Counted from the stretch's first letter, positions 1 to 11,917 are shown. The stretch is 64,000 nucleotides of DNA from Pleurodeles waltl (GCF_031143425.1 NC_090445.1:1575704049-1575768048); one strand, 5' to 3'. The notes: generated by a model from the letters alone, not told the origin. Made by a program: numbers and translations.

Positions 1-337
1 GAACTAAATATTACTATATGTGGAGAATAGTCACCACAAAACACTAGCCTCCCTCTTCCCAACAATATAATGGAAGGTCAATAATATATCACCACTGAGA
101 CGGAGGTGTAGGTCTTTAAAGAGAAGTCAATAAGGACATTTCGGCATCAGCAGACCTACCAATATTTATAATAGCAGCCAACATACCGTTAAGTTCAACA
201 AGAGTCAAACAGAAACGAGTATACACCAATCTATGTATTACCAGCCACATTGTAGAAATACATATAATTGTACCTATTGTTGTGTTGAAATGTTTTTCAT
301 TTTGAGGCACACATGCATTTATGACATTGATCATTAT
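1..337. other. Unannotated AT-rich flank
   Basis: No coding, RNA or repeat signature is recognised here. The last five bases (ATTAT) form one side of a possible, imperfect target duplication for the LTR that begins at 338. Confidence 0.4.
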
Positions 338-2326
338 TGTTAGACCTGGCATCCTTGGTGTGGGTTTTCCCTAACTTTTTGCCTTCAGACCTCCTTTTTT
401 GGCTGACATTGTTTTTCTGGCCTTAGGACTCTGCACATTTTACCACTGCCGACCAGTGCTAAAGCCATTGTGCTCCTTCGCTAAAACCTGGTAACACTGG
501 CTTGCATCTAACTGGCATCTTTACTTTACTTGTACGTTCCTAGTAAAGTGGCACTACTTGTGCCCAGGGCCTGTAAATTACATGATACTAGTGGGCTTGC
601 AGCACTGATTGTGCCACCCACTTAAGTAGCTCTCTCAACATTTATCAAGCCTGCCACTGCAGAACCTGTGTGTGCAGTTTTAAACTGCCATTTCAACTTG
701 GGAAAGTAACTCATCTGCCAGGCCCAAACCTTCCTTTTTAATACATGTAAGTTGTCCCCAGGGCAGACCATGGAAAGCCTAAGGGCAGGGTGCAGTGCGT
801 TTAAAAAGTAGGGCATGCACTTGTAAGTTTTACATGTCCTAGTTAGTGAAAAAAACTTAAATTCGTTTTTCAGTACTGCAAGACCCACCTCTCTCATAGG
901 ATAACTTTGGAATTACATTATTACATTTCGTAAATGTAATTTCCAAATGGGAACATGTAACCTCTTCAAGTTTGGCGTCTCTGGAAACACAATTTAAAAA
1001 CCTAATTGATAGTGAAGTCAGATTTTAAATCACAATTTTGAAAATGCCACTTTTGGAAAGTTGCCATTTCTTGTCTTAACCATTTGGTGCCTGCAGCTTG
1101 TCTCTTGGTCATATATTTGGGTATGGGTGACAGTTGGGTGTTGTGCATTCCTAATAGACAACCACACACAATGGGGAGCTTTGGTGTGACTGCATAGGCT
1201 ATCACTGGCAGGACGGGGGGGAGGAGTTTGGGCCAGACCCATCCACAGTTACACTTGAATAGGCAGTGTCCTGTCTACACACAAAGGGCTATATATCCCC
1301 TGTAATTAGCCTGGAGCTAGGAAGGCAGGGCACCTGTGCACTTTGAAAGGCGTGCCTCTAGAAGCTTCTTCCCACTTCAAAGGCATGGCTGGGTATAAAT
1401 ACTGGACTGCAACACCAACCCTTCAGTATGCTTCTGGACCTGTAGATACTCTGCCAGGAAGAAGGACTGATGTGCTGCTCCAAGAACTGACACTCTGAGG
1501 GACTGATGCTCTCAAGGAACTGCTGCCCTTCTATGATGTCCTTCTACCTGCTACCCTCATGCCTGTGTGAAAAGGACTGGACCTGCATCCTTTGAACTCA
1601 GAGCCCAGAGTGGCTCCAAGGACTAGTTGGATGGCCTCCTGATCTGAAGCCTCAGGTATACAATAGGCTTCCAGCAACCGTGCATCTGCAACTGGACACG
1701 GCCATCTGTGAGTGTACCCTGCCAAATGGTACCACCCCAGTCCTGGACTATAGGAACTGGGCTTGAAGTGCTCGGCCAGCCTCTGTGGATCCAGCGGAAC
1801 AGAAGCATCTCCTCTGCTGAGCGTCGCAAACTTGAGCAGAACCAAAGCATCGCCACTGCTGTATGGATTTTGGATAAACGGCTGAGCTACATATCTTTTG
1901 ACACAGATCAACAGAATACTCCGTGAACCTGTATTTAAGGTACTTTGTTCAGCAGACCTAACTGGGTCCCTGCAGCCAGCCAGTAATCCATCATAGTCAG
2001 CCTGAACTGTTGACTTTGTCCTGGTCCGGCACGAATATCTCTGGTTCTACTAATTGGATTTTAGTTGTTTTTGACTTGTTTTATTTATTAAATTTTACTC
2101 AATTTTTCTAACTTGGTGTGGGGTCCTTTTATGTGGTGTATGCCACTTTGTTAAGTGTTGCACAAATACTTTACACATTGCCTCTAGATTAAGTCTGACT
2201 GCTCTGTGCCAAGCTACCAGAGGGTTGAACACAGGTTGATTTAGGGTTGGCTTGTACCTTGCCCTGACAAGGATTGTGGTTGCTGCCTGACCAGGGCTCA
2301 GTTAACCAACAACACAATTTCTCACA
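338..2326 (+). mobile_element. Solo LTR, copy 1 (about 2 kb)
   Basis: The block starts TGTTAGACC and ends CTCACA, so it has the TG...CA ends of an LTR. It is flanked by ATTAT on the left and AGTAT on the right, an imperfect 5-bp target duplication. It is homologous in reverse complement to 49906-52678; for example the segment containing CTGGTAGCTTGGCAC in that copy matches the minus strand around 2200-2225 here. Its left end shares the word TTTTTGCCTT and surrounding bases with the LTR at 19802, placing both in one superfamily. A TATAAATA box lies at 1394 and an ATTAAA possible polyadenylation signal near 2087, as expected for an LTR read on this strand. No gag-pol interior is present, so it is called solo. 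ORFs inside it show no recognisable domain. Confidence 0.65.
1394..1401 (+). promoter_or_regulatory. TATA box of LTR copy 1
   Basis: TATAAATA lies mid-LTR in a GC-richer context. The minus strand of LTR copy 4 has a related TATTTAAA-type element at the corresponding place (about 51030), which supports a conserved U3/R promoter. Activity is not demonstrated. Confidence 0.4.
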
Positions 2327-2383
2327 AGTATAATAAAACTGCCTTGTTTTTTGGCCTGATTTAAAGTTTGATGGTAATGGAAA

Positions 2384-3010
2384 ATGCTTCAAAAATGGGA
2401 AAAAATTATAAATTCTACATTGAAGGGATCGCTGCTGGTGGACAATACTCTGGTAGACTTCTCTCCCACACACTGCCAAACTGTCCCTGTGGCAATTTTC
2501 CCAAAGGATGAGGATTCAACGCTACTTAAAAATCCTCCTGTGAAGGGTTTACTACTTCCTTCACCTTCAGCGGACCCTCTCTTATCAGTCACTTATCTCC
2601 ATTTTGTCATGTCTACACTCTACAGATGGGAAGAAAACGTGGGAGCACTCCTTTTACAAAAAATGCAGAGAATTAAAAACATAACCATCATGAGAACAAC
2701 AGGCATTGACTTCAAACAAAGGACTACAATTGTCTCCACAATATTAGGTGATGACCTACAAAATTTGTCTCATGTAGAACATACACAACTTATTTATTCA
2801 ATTTTTATCAATCCCCGTGTCAAAACCTGCTTTAGACCTATCAACAGAACTTGGCTAAATGTATTCACATCACTATTTCAAGGTGGCTTTCCACATAGCA
2901 TCAGGGAAGACCAAATACCTCCTTAGCTTAAAAAAATCCTCAATTGATACCTTAAATCTAAACCTCTGTGAGGCGATCACAACTCTGCCTTTTCTGGTGA
3001 AAAAGAACTG
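2384..3010 (+). pseudogene. CR1/L2-like LINE fragment (endonuclease-RT linker)
   Basis: An open frame from 2384 to 2926 ends in a segment reading FPHSIREDQIPP. After an in-frame stop the same frame continues as LKKSSIDTLNLNL and then ITTLPFL. This order matches the region just before the reverse transcriptase fingers in CR1/L2 LINEs, where a phrase about proposing texts of the form 'P-LLKKPSLD...N-RPI-LPFLSK' is conserved. The RT core itself is absent, so this is an internal fragment, broken by at least one stop. The long upstream open stretch (180 codons) is therefore transposon-derived and not a host gene. The family assignment rests on motif recall without an alignment. Confidence 0.55.
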
Positions 3011-3639
3011 AAAAATAATTTTGCTATTAATCATCATGGTAATGAATAGGTACTATTGTTGTAGTTAATGACTATTAAGGACTTTTGGGACAGCAGATGG
3101 CCCGTTTGTGATATCACACTGAGATGTTTAGCATGTACTTTTGGGAGTGACCTTGTGAGTACCCTTGTGTTTAGGCAAACAAACCTACCATAAAAGTACA
3201 TACTTCTACATGAAGAGCAAGTGCAGGAAGCAGAGATCTTGCATGGCAGCATATCTATGCTTAGGCTCTTTGTCTGGAATCATGAAACCTAAGTTCTAAC
3301 TCCAGCTTCCTCTCTGAGTAAACTGTGCTGTTCTGGGCAGATCTCTTTATTTTCCTGTGCACTGCTTCAGTTTTCTGACAGCATTTGAAGCACAAAGAAG
3401 AAAGTCATCAAGATTATGAAGTCCTTTATAAAACTGGGGAAGCCAGCACAGCGCACCCATCACACTGTGCGGTAACCAGTGATCCAGAAACGATTATGCT
3501 CTGTCTATGTGTAAGTGGGTGATGCGAGTTTGCAAATAGGCAGCGCCGGTGGCCACAAATCTCATGGGGAGGTTTGGGTGGTCGGGGTAGAAATATTAAT
3601 TTTCAAAATCAGTTAATAGTAATTAAAAATAAAATAAAC
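3011..3639. other. Unannotated stretch
   Basis: No recognised gene or element. The last part (3541-3640) may be the outer end of the palindrome-centred repeat that follows. Confidence 0.3.
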
Positions 3640-3960
3640 ATACCTTTCCTGGCGCCGCTGGATGCCTCACTCTCCTCTTCCGACACCAGCACAGGCTCCT
3701 CACGCAATCCTGATGCTGCTCTCATGCTATGCCTAGCTTGAGAGCAGCTCCAGGATTGGTCTGAGAGGCTTGGTCTGCCACTCAGACAATGCGTTGGAGT
3801 CTGTTCAGTTTCTCCAATCCAGCAGTGTAACACAGCCGGGTTGGAGAAACATAAGGGCGCATGTCAGTTTGGCCGGCCGGCCAAACTAACATGCACGCTT
3901 AGTGCACTGACTCCACTCCCCCTCTCATGGACCAGCACCGCCCGCCCCTCCCTTCACATG
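3640..3960. repeat. Palindrome-centred dispersed repeat, copy 1
   Basis: The segment contains a perfect 22-bp palindrome at 3866-3887 built on GGCCGGCCGGCC, flanked by GC-rich sequence. A second copy lies at 32870-33145. The two share the order CTTACC, then a C/T-rich stretch, then a CAATCCTGA(T/C)GCTGCT word, an inverted AGGATTGGT word, the TTTGGCCGG/CCGGCCAAA palindrome, and an ACTCCCCCTC tail. Both arms of the CAATCCTGA/TCAGGATTGG pair make a second hairpin around a spacer. No coding capacity is evident. It is probably a non-autonomous foldback element of unknown class. Confidence 0.5.
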
Positions 3961-4507
3961 CTGGCTCAACTGAGCCAGCAGCTAAAAAATAAAACTAAAT
4001 ATCGTTTTAATTTTCAGCTTCTGGCTCTTAGCGCAATTGCGAAGGAGCCGCTCCTGCATATATGGTAACATTATTTAAGTCAACATAGTCTTGTTGCTTC
4101 GTAGAGGTTATATAGTATTTAAAAGTGGGTGACACTGCAAATGAAGGGTCAGCAGACATTTGTGCATTAAGAAAATGCTCTTCATAACCGCTGCTATTCC
4201 TAGGGAACAGGAATACCTCAAACAACACGTCCAAGCCTGCCCGGGGGGACTGGAGCAAAACAATTAACATTATGAGCAGTTCGGTTATCCTTCCCCAGTG
4301 GCACCTGTAGATTCAATAACTGCTAAATGTCATGTATGAACCGTTGAGATAATTGAATATTAAATAATCCTTGGAGAACGTAAAGGGCCCTCTCGGGTTT
4401 CGGGTCCTTTGTGCGGCCAGGCATTCTGTAAGCCAATATTTCTGCGGATCCTTCCTTATGCCGGTCACAATAGCCGAGCTGGGCCTGTAACCCGAGCCTG
4501 CTATAAT

Positions 4508-4517
4508 TGCGCAGGCG
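4508..4517 (+). promoter_or_regulatory. NRF1-like site
   Basis: TGCGCAGGCG is one base from the core of the NRF1 consensus (YGCGCAYGCGCR). It lies within the CpG-rich block, upstream of the putative first exon. Confidence 0.35.
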
Positions 4518-4519
4518 AA

Positions 4520-4810
4520 ACAGACAGTGAATGGGGCCGGGCGGCGCCTCGTACAGTACGCAGCTGCCATGCCCTCAGCTTGCAGCCCCACCGGTACCGG
4601 AGCCGCCTCTCCCCGGAGCTCTCTCTCGACGCACTCCCTGGGGTCCGCTGGCCGGAGAGGGTTCTTGGAGATGCACCGCTGGAGACCTTAGATGGAGGCT
4701 GACTAAGCTGCGACGGGCTCCGAGGCCTGCACTAGAAAAGCGATGGCTGCCGACAGGTGTGATCCGGTTTCTGCTCGCTGCCAACACAGCGTTCGACGCG
4801 GATGAGAGAG
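4520..4810 (+). other. Candidate 5' UTR exon ending in splice donor GTGAGC
   Basis: The CpG-rich block runs into GAGAGAG followed by GTGAGC at 4811, a strong match to the vertebrate donor consensus. The exon start is arbitrary because no transcription start can be fixed. If joined to the acceptor at 48171 the message would read GAGAGAG-C-ATG, putting an A at position -3 of the RNF224-like start codon, a good initiation context. A weaker donor-like CAG/GTGTGA occurs at 4756/4757. The link to the downstream gene is inference from strand, position and lack of rivals. Confidence 0.4.
4743..4805 (+). CDS. Possible 20-codon upstream ORF
   Basis: An ATG with G at -3 and G at +4 opens a 20-residue frame starting MAADR that stops five bases before the strong donor at 4810/4811. 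If this exon is used, the frame would be a upstream ORF entirely within the 5' UTR and could dampen translation of the main product. If the weaker donor at 4757 were used instead, the ATG could be the start of a different spliced protein. Nothing in the window decides between these. Confidence 0.2.
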   Translation: MAADRCDPVSARCQHSVRRG

Positions 4811-4883
4811 GTGAGCCGGTACTGCGACGGCGTCACCATAACCGAGCGGAGCAGCGCGCGCTGTTAATAGGTGGCGTCATGAG

Positions 4884-4891
4884 TGACGTCA
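4884..4891. promoter_or_regulatory. Full palindromic CRE (TGACGTCA)
   Basis: A perfect 8-bp cyclic-AMP response element lies about 75 bp after the candidate splice donor, with an overlapping GCGTCATGAG half-site just upstream. CREs of this type are frequent near CpG-island promoters. Binding is not shown. Confidence 0.4.
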
Positions 4892-5219
4892 TGAGATTCT
4901 TTAATTTAGTTCTTGCTGATTTAAGAATACACTCCATCATGCTCATTAGTGAAACTGCTGAAAGTCCATAGGCTGCGCAGGTCTTGGGGACATGTGAAAT
5001 GGTCCAGTAACAGTTCTTCACGTATAGATAGCACCTGTTGTCAGTCAGTGAAAGCATAAAATACGAGCTAGGAGGATGGGCAGACTCCGTTGATTCCGTG
5101 GTACTAAAAAAAGTTAGCGTGTCAGATGCAAATGTACCAGAAATTAAAGAACTTCAGGCGGTACTGACTGCACTGTAGGCTGTTAGGTGTTCATGAATCT
5201 GAAACACCACCTTCCTGTT

Positions 5220-7410
5220 AGCCCTTCGTAGTATCGGACATTACGGTGGTCCAGTTCTCCATATTAGAGTGTTCCAGTCTTGGGCACTATATTATGTTAT
5301 ATTGCTTCAGTCCTTCATACAGTGGGATATTGCAGTCTTGTTATTCTCATTGGTAATAATTACCTGTGTAGCACACTATCTATAATTAGTGTGGAATTGC
5401 CCAGCCTGCAGTATGGCTTTCTGAATGTTTCCATCGCAGACAGGAGTGTCATTTGGTTGCGTGGGAGAGGTGAGGTCAGTAGGATAATTGTTTCGATTTA
5501 ATGAGTAGCGGGTTTTTGTTGGCGAGACTGCACCACATTATCTATGTAGTTCCTCAGTTGGTACAAGAGCCCTTTGCTTGGCAAGTGTGGTAAGTAGCTG
5601 TCACTAGCAAGTGTTGATTGATGCCGCTGTATATTTATAATTCTGTCTTAAAGGGGGCATCTGGCGATTGTGTACATCTGAAAACCCCAGATGAAATCTT
5701 CAAACACAGCAAGATGAAAGAGTACCTGTTGTTGGTGATTCTTAGAGGTGCAGAACTGGGAGAAGAGAATTGTTTAAATCATCCCACGTAACACCTTTTT
5801 TCTCTAAACATCCTTAAAAAAATCCCTCCTCCTAGAGCTTAGGATGCAACAGGGGCAAAGCTGCCATAGGTGCGCCAGGTGTATGCACCGGGGCCCATTG
5901 AACGCATATAATATTAAAGGGGCCATTTTCCTTTCTTGAACCAGGCCAGTGGCTTCCTTTCTACGCTGGCGGGATGGATTATTGAGGATCAGCTTTCAAA
6001 AGGGGAGAATGTTGGACAGCAACGGTATTATGCAGCCAGAATAAGAATTCTATTTCCATGCTTGAGATTATGTTTGTTATGTTTTGTTCTATAAAGGGCT
6101 GTGCAGAGGAGTAGTGCTACAGAGTTTTGGATGATGCTAGCCTCTGGTCTTGTCAAAATAGTTTTTTACTCTACACTGTAAACATATTTAATGTCTGATC
6201 CAGGCTCCTTAGAGGGAAGCGAGGCCAGTCTCCGACATCTCATAGATATTCACCGGCCTTGGGGCTGAGTGGGACCACCCAGAAGGATTGGGGGGTGGGG
6301 GGACCTGAAGAGTTGGGCCCCCCTGTGCTGCAGAGGCTTCAGGGGCTTGCACTATTCCCCTGCTAGGAAGGAGTTTTGGTGTGTGTTGTGTCAGGTGTAT
6401 TGTGACACCCACTTGTACGGCACATCTCTTCTGTTGATAAAGTGTTCAGTGAGAGATTGCGATACTGGTGAGTGCATTTGAGATCCTGTGACAGTCATTT
6501 AAGGTATTTGTAAGCTGTGGTGTGCGCTGTAAGTGAAGTCCAATGGCAGTCATTTAAGGTATATGTAACCTCTGGTGTTGCTGTATACATACTGTTGGAT
6601 TAACCTGTGAAGCACGTCAAGGAAAGATAGACACAGGGCCTAGAATTTGGCGGATGGAGACATCTGCCAAAAAGCAGCAGATGTCATTTTCACATTTTTT
6701 TTTAGTGTGTATAGAAGTCTATGTACATTAAATAGGGTGAATGGGGCGTGAGGCATCTGAAAAATCTAAAGCACCCCATAGTGTTGGCAATTAATGTCCC
6801 TTCATACAGTGCCTTGGTCATTGACACCCACACCTCTGTCCTGGATACTGTAGGAAGCTCAGTACCTTCAGCCCTTGACGCTGTAGGATGGTATACAGTT
6901 CAATCCTTGATACTGTGTAATGTTATAAGGTTCAGCCCCTGAGGCTATTCAAGGTTATATTGCCTTAGTCTTTGCTGCTGGGGGAAGTTACACTGCAGAA
7001 TGGTGTAAGATTCAGTCCTTGACACTGTAGGTTGTGATAAGGTTCTGCCCTTGATGCTATACCATGGTAATTGTGTTAGTCCTGCTGCTGTAGGATGCTA
7101 CATTGCTTCAATCTTACAGTACTCCAGTTCTTGACAGTATAGTGTTAGCATTTCAGTTTCCATAATATACAATGTTGCAGGCTTTCAGTCCTTGATGATG
7201 TAGTTTGTTGCAATGCATCAGTCCTTTACACTGCAGGATAAAGTAGGAATTCGATCTTTCACATTGTAGGATATTAGTGTTCCAGCCCTTGATTCTGTAG
7301 ATTGTTACAGTGCTTCAGTCATTGATACTTCACTGTGTTACAGAGCTGCAATCCGTATTCCTGTAGTATGTTATGTTTCAGTCTTTGATACTTTAGAATG
7401 CCACAGAGCT
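5220..7410 (+). repeat. Degenerate minisatellite (about 35-60 bp units)
   Basis: Between about 6780 and 7410 a degenerate unit recurs many times: a TTCAGTCCTTGA-like word, then ACTGTAGG, then TGTTA or GTTACA and a short spacer. Examples start near 6860, 6900, 7013, 7030, 7185, 7215, 7280, 7310 and 7375. Isolated units also occur at 5270-5340, so the array may once have been longer and been broken by the unrelated 5480-6770 stretch. The units are diverged and of uneven length. There is no coding signature. Confidence 0.55.
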
Positions 7411-8923
7411 TTACATACAGATTGGTCATGTAAACAGGAGACACATCATGAAGTCCATGGTACTGTCAGCTGCCAAAATCCCGGACATGCATGTTGCACC
7501 TTGTTCCTAATGATGCAAAATGTATCAATTTTACATTTGTACATTCTGCCCGAATGCTGAATGTACATATTGTATTTAGTACAACACACTTGAAGATGAC
7601 CTTCCATTGCAGTGTGTTTCAGCTTATCAGGAGTATAAAAGACCAAATTCTAGCACAGAATGTTGAGACCCAGCTTGAGACTGTTGCCAGGTAATTCCGT
7701 GGGCTGAGCAGAATCTAAGGAGACTATATCCGAATCTGGAATGTGCATATTGTGTTTTGTCCTTCACCCTGAAGATATATTGTGTGAAACAGGTTGTACT
7801 TCAATGAGGAGTCTACACTTTGAGTTATGCCACATTTTATCTTGCATATTGCGTGATGTTGAGGTGCTATAAAGACGGCATATAGACTGTGCATATTATC
7901 TTGACCATTCAATCTGTAGGTGGGTTACAAAGCTAAACATATAGTATATGCTGTGCTGCTACTATACAGAGTGCTTGATGTCAGTTTTTCCTTCTCACAA
8001 CCGTAAAGTTGAAGGGACCACTTCACAACATTAAAGGAGATATTTTATATGTTCCCTATTGACTGAGATGATGGGAACTAGGTCTGAGATGGGAAGATGG
8101 TCTCCAAAGTCTCCTTTAGACTGCAGGGCAGAGAAGATGGACAGTCAGGGCTTAGCTCAAAGGAGGCTGTGTGGTGCTTGAAAGTAAGTACAGTATGACA
8201 CCCTTATCACAAGCCCAATAAAGATGTAAATGATCATCCAAAATTGCTACTTAGTTAAAAGACAAAAGACTTTAATAGCATTTTAAAAATACACCTATGG
8301 TAAAAAAATAATAATAACAAACAGACAGCAGGAAGTCATAAAATACAATGAAACCAAAGTATCACAATGGGTAGACAAATTGTACTAAAAAATACTTTTG
8401 ACTATAAGGCATGGATGACAGTCACTGTGATGTTCATAACTTTTTCACAACTATAAGAATTGCAGTCCTCTGTCATAGCAAAAAAACAACAATGCTATCC
8501 CATAAGAGAGGATCTGACTACCATTTCTCCTGCCAAAAATTATGAGTCCTACCTTGCTCACTAGTTGATTGCGGACTGATAATAAAATTCCAATCAGATC
8601 ACAACATAAAGACCTTGTCGGGGGATAACTACAACAAAACATTGACAAGTTGACTATAGTTTTTTGTGTTTATGTTTTCCATAGTCCTGCTTTGTGTCTC
8701 GGTTAGGGTTAGGGTTTTCACATTACTTGAAAAGTTGGATATCTTATTACCGAAAGGAACTAACCAAATCCGATCTATTGCTCGAAAGAAGGGACTTTTT
8801 TTTATTTATTTCATTTTTATTTAGTTTCTTCTTATACAGCACACATTTGATCGGCAAGGAAGGCTGGCAGAGTAAATCTTACTTTTGCATCATGAAGGCA
8901 CAAAGGATTAAAAAATACAGCTA
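7411..8923. other. Unannotated intronic or intergenic stretch
   Basis: AT-rich and without recognised genes. A short GGTTAGGGTTAGGG run occurs at about 8700-8714 but is only two or so telomere-type units. The five bases ATTAC at 8924-8928 belong to the target duplication of the next LTR. Confidence 0.4.
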
Positions 8924-8928
8924 ATTAC

Positions 8929-11917
8929 TGTAGGAGGCTGGCCTGGCTTGTAGTGTGTACCAAAGGTACTTACACCCTGTGCCAGGTCCAGTTATCCCTT
9001 ATTAGTAGAATAGAGGTGTTTCTAGCACCTTAGGATGATAGAAGGTAGCTATGGCAAAGCAGCTTAGGCTGAACTAGGAGACATGCAAAGCTCCTACTAT
9101 ACCACTTGTATCATATGCACAATATCATAAGAAAACACAATACACAGAGTTACTAAAAATAAAGGTACTTTATTTTTATGACAATATGCCACAAGTATCT
9201 CAGTGAGTACCCTCAGTAAGAAGGTAAGTACTATACACAAGCTATATGTACACAAACCACAAATAGGTAAGTAAGAGTCATAAAAGTAATGCAAACAGTG
9301 TAGAATTACAATAGGTTGCAATAGGCAAGCATAGGTATAGGGGCAACACAAACCATATACTCCAAAAGTGGAATGCGAATCACGAATGGACCCCAGACCT
9401 ATGGGAGCTCGTAGAGGGTCGCTGGGACTGTAAGAAAACAGTCAGGGTGTCCAAGATACCCCACCCCAAGACCCTGAAAAGTAGGAGTAAAGTACACCTA
9501 CTACCCCAAGAGAGCACAATAGTCGTGATAGGGGGATTCTGCAAGAACAACCAACATCAGCAGTACACTGACAACGGATTTCCGGACCTGAGGACCTGCA
9601 AGGCAAGGGGACCAAGTCCAATAGCCGTGACAGTGTCCAGGGGGGCAGGAGCCAAGGAAACCCCAGATGAAGGTGCAAGGAAGCTGCCTCCGGATGGAAG
9701 AAGCTTGGATTTCTGCAAGAACGAAGAGGACTAGGAACTTCTCCTTTGGAAGACAGATGTCCCACGGCGCGATGAAGGTTGCAGAAGTGTTCCCACGCAG
9801 AAATACTGCAAACAAGCCTTTCTAGCTTCAAGGGTCGCGGTAGAGGTTTTTGGGTGCTGCTGAGGACCAGGAAGGACCAGGATGTCACCACTTGGAGGAG
9901 GAGAAAAAGGAGGTGCTCAGCAACTCAGAGAGCCTTCACAGAAGCAGGCAGCACCCGCAGAAGTACCCCAACAGGCACTTAGAAGATTAGTGAACCGGAG
10001 TCCATGTGAAGTTACAAAAGGGGGTCCCACGACGTCGGAGGCCAACTAAGAGGGTTGTGCACTGCAGGACGGAGTGCTGGGGACCCAGGCTAGTATGTGC
10101 ACAAAGGAAATCCTGGAAGAGTGCACAGGAGCCGAAGCAGCTGCAAATCACGCTGTACACAGCTTTGCAGTCTAGCGTGGGGAGGCAAGGACTTACCTCC
10201 ACCAAACTTGGACTGAAGAGTCGATGGACTGTGGGAGTCACTTGGACAGAGTTGCTGTGCTCTAGGGACCACCCTCGCCCGGATGAGAGGGGACCCAGAG
10301 GACCAGTGATGCAGTGTTTTGGTGCCTGCTTTAGCAGAGGGAAGATTCCGTCGACCCACGGGAGATTTCTTCTGAGCTTCTGGTGCAGGGTGAAGGCAGA
10401 CTACCCCGAGCATGCACCACCTGGAAACAGTCGAGAAAGCCGGCACGATGAGGCGCTACAATGTTTCTAGTAGTCGTCTTGCTACTTTGTTGCGGTTTTG
10501 CAGGCGTCGTGGAGCAGTCAGCGGTCGATCCTTGGTAGAAGGTGAAGAGGGAGATGCAGAGGAACTCTAGTGAGCTTTTGCATTCGTTATCTGAAGAATT
10601 CCCCAAAGTAGAGACCCTAAATACCCAGAAAAGGAGGTTTGCCTACCAAGGAAGGAGGATTGGCTACCAAGAGAGGTAAGAGCCTATCAGAAGGAGCCTC
10701 TGACGTCACCTGCTGGCACTGGCCACTCAGAGCAGTCCAGTGTGCCCCTAACACCTCTGTTTCCAAGATGGCAGAGGTCTGGGACACACTGGAGGAGCTC
10801 TGGGCACCTCCCCTGGGAGGTACTGGTCAGGGGAGTGGTCACTCCCCTTTCCTTTGTCCAGTTTTGCGCCAGAGCAGGGCTGGGGGATCCCTGAACCGGT
10901 GTAGACTGGCTTATGCAGAGATGGGCACCATCTGTGCCTATCAAAGCATTTCCAGAGGCTGGGGGAGGCTACTCCTCCCCAGCCCTTCTCACCTATTTCC
11001 AAAGGGAGAGGGTGCAACACCCTCTCTCAGAGGAAATCCTTTGTTCTGCCTTCCTGGGCCAGGGCTGCCTGGATCCCAGGAGGGCAGAAACCTGTCTAAT
11101 GGGTTGGCAGCAGCTGCAGTGGAGACGCCAGAAAGGCAGTTTGGCAGTACCCGAGTTCTGTGCTAGAGACCCGGGGGATCATGGAATTGTCCCCCCAATA
11201 CCACAATGGTATTGGGGTGACAATTCCATGATCTTAGACATGTTACATGGCCATGTTCGGAGTTACCATTGTGACGCTATACATAGGTAGTGACCTATGT
11301 ATAGTGCACGCGTGTAATGGTGTCCCCGCACTCACAAAGTCCGGGGAATTTGCCCTGAACGATGTGGGGGCACCTTGGCTAGTGCCAGGGTGCCCGCACA
11401 CTAAGTAACTTTGCACCCAACCTTCACCAGGTGAAGGTTAGACATATAGGTGACTTATAAGTTACTTATGTGCAGTGGTAAATGGCTGTGAAATAACGTG
11501 GACATTATTTCATGCAGGCTGCAGTGGCAGGCCTGTGTAAGAATTGTCAGAGCTCCCTATGGGTGGCAAAAGAAATGCTGCAGCCCATAGGAATCTCCTG
11601 GAACCCCAATACCCTGGGTACCTCAGTACCATATACAAGGGAATTATATGGGTGTACCAGTATGCCAATGTGAATTGGTAAATTTAGTCACTAGCCTGTA
11701 GTGACAAATTTGGAAAGCAGAGAGAGCATAAACACTGAGGTTCTGGTTAGCAGAGCCTCAGTGATACAGTTAGGCACCACACAGGGAACACATACAGGGC
11801 ACATACTATGAGCACTGGGACCCTGCCTGGCAGGGTCCCAGAGACACAAGGACTAAAACAACATACATACAGTGAAATATGGGGGTACCATGCCAGGCAA
11901 GATGGTACTTTCCTACA
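8929..11917 (-). mobile_element. Solo LTR, copy 2 (about 3 kb) with perfect target duplication
   Basis: The element begins TGTAGGAGGC and ends TTTCCTACA, with TG...CA termini and short inverted ends (TGTAGGA/TCCTACA). It is flanked on both sides by ATTAC (8924-8928 and 11918-11922), a perfect 5-bp target-site duplication typical of LTR retrotransposons. Read on the minus strand, its start resembles the start of LTR copy 3 (CTTGCCTGGCATGGTACCCCCA against CTCCTTGGCATGGTTACCCCC). A CTAAATACCC word near 10616 corresponds to the TATTTA-type promoter of the other copies. It includes two strong hairpins at 11178-11310. There is no interior gag-pol. At nearly 3 kb it is very long for a solo LTR. Confidence 0.75.
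11178..11310. repeat. Two adjacent long hairpins inside LTR copy 2
   Basis: GATCATGGAATTGTC... and its complement ...GACAATTCCATGATC form arms of about 25 bp around the centre near 11204. A second hairpin with arms CTATACATAGGT and ACCTATGTATAG follows at about 11278-11304. These may be a small foldback insertion inside the LTR or an intrinsic LTR structure. No target duplication could be fixed. Confidence 0.5.

Larger units (their letters stand above)
4386..4870 (+). promoter_or_regulatory. CpG-rich promoter-like block
   Basis: CpG is abundant here compared with the AT-rich, CpG-poor surroundings. The block carries GGGCCGGGCGGCGCC-type and CCGGAG words. An NRF1-like site, TGCGCAGGCG, sits at 4508-4517, and a perfect cyclic-AMP response element TGACGTCA at 4884-4891 lies just downstream. 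There is no good TATA box, which is usual for CpG-island promoters. Unlike the other GC-rich blocks in this window it is not made of hairpins. It is followed by a consensus 5' splice site at 4810/4811 on the plus strand. It is inferred to be the promoter and first exon of a plus-strand gene, with the RNF224-like gene downstream as the only candidate seen. Confidence 0.5.

Noticed and set aside
2384..2926. A 180-residue ORF considered as a host gene
   Set aside because: Its end and the sequence after its stop match the pre-RT region of CR1/L2 LINEs, so it was reassigned to a LINE fragment.
8697..8716. GGTTAGGGTTAGGG as an interstitial telomere tract
   Set aside because: Only about two units are present, which can occur by chance.
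9442..11290. Several ORFs of 100-175 residues on both strands
   Set aside because: All fall inside LTR copy 2, overlap one another on opposite strands, and show no recognisable domains.
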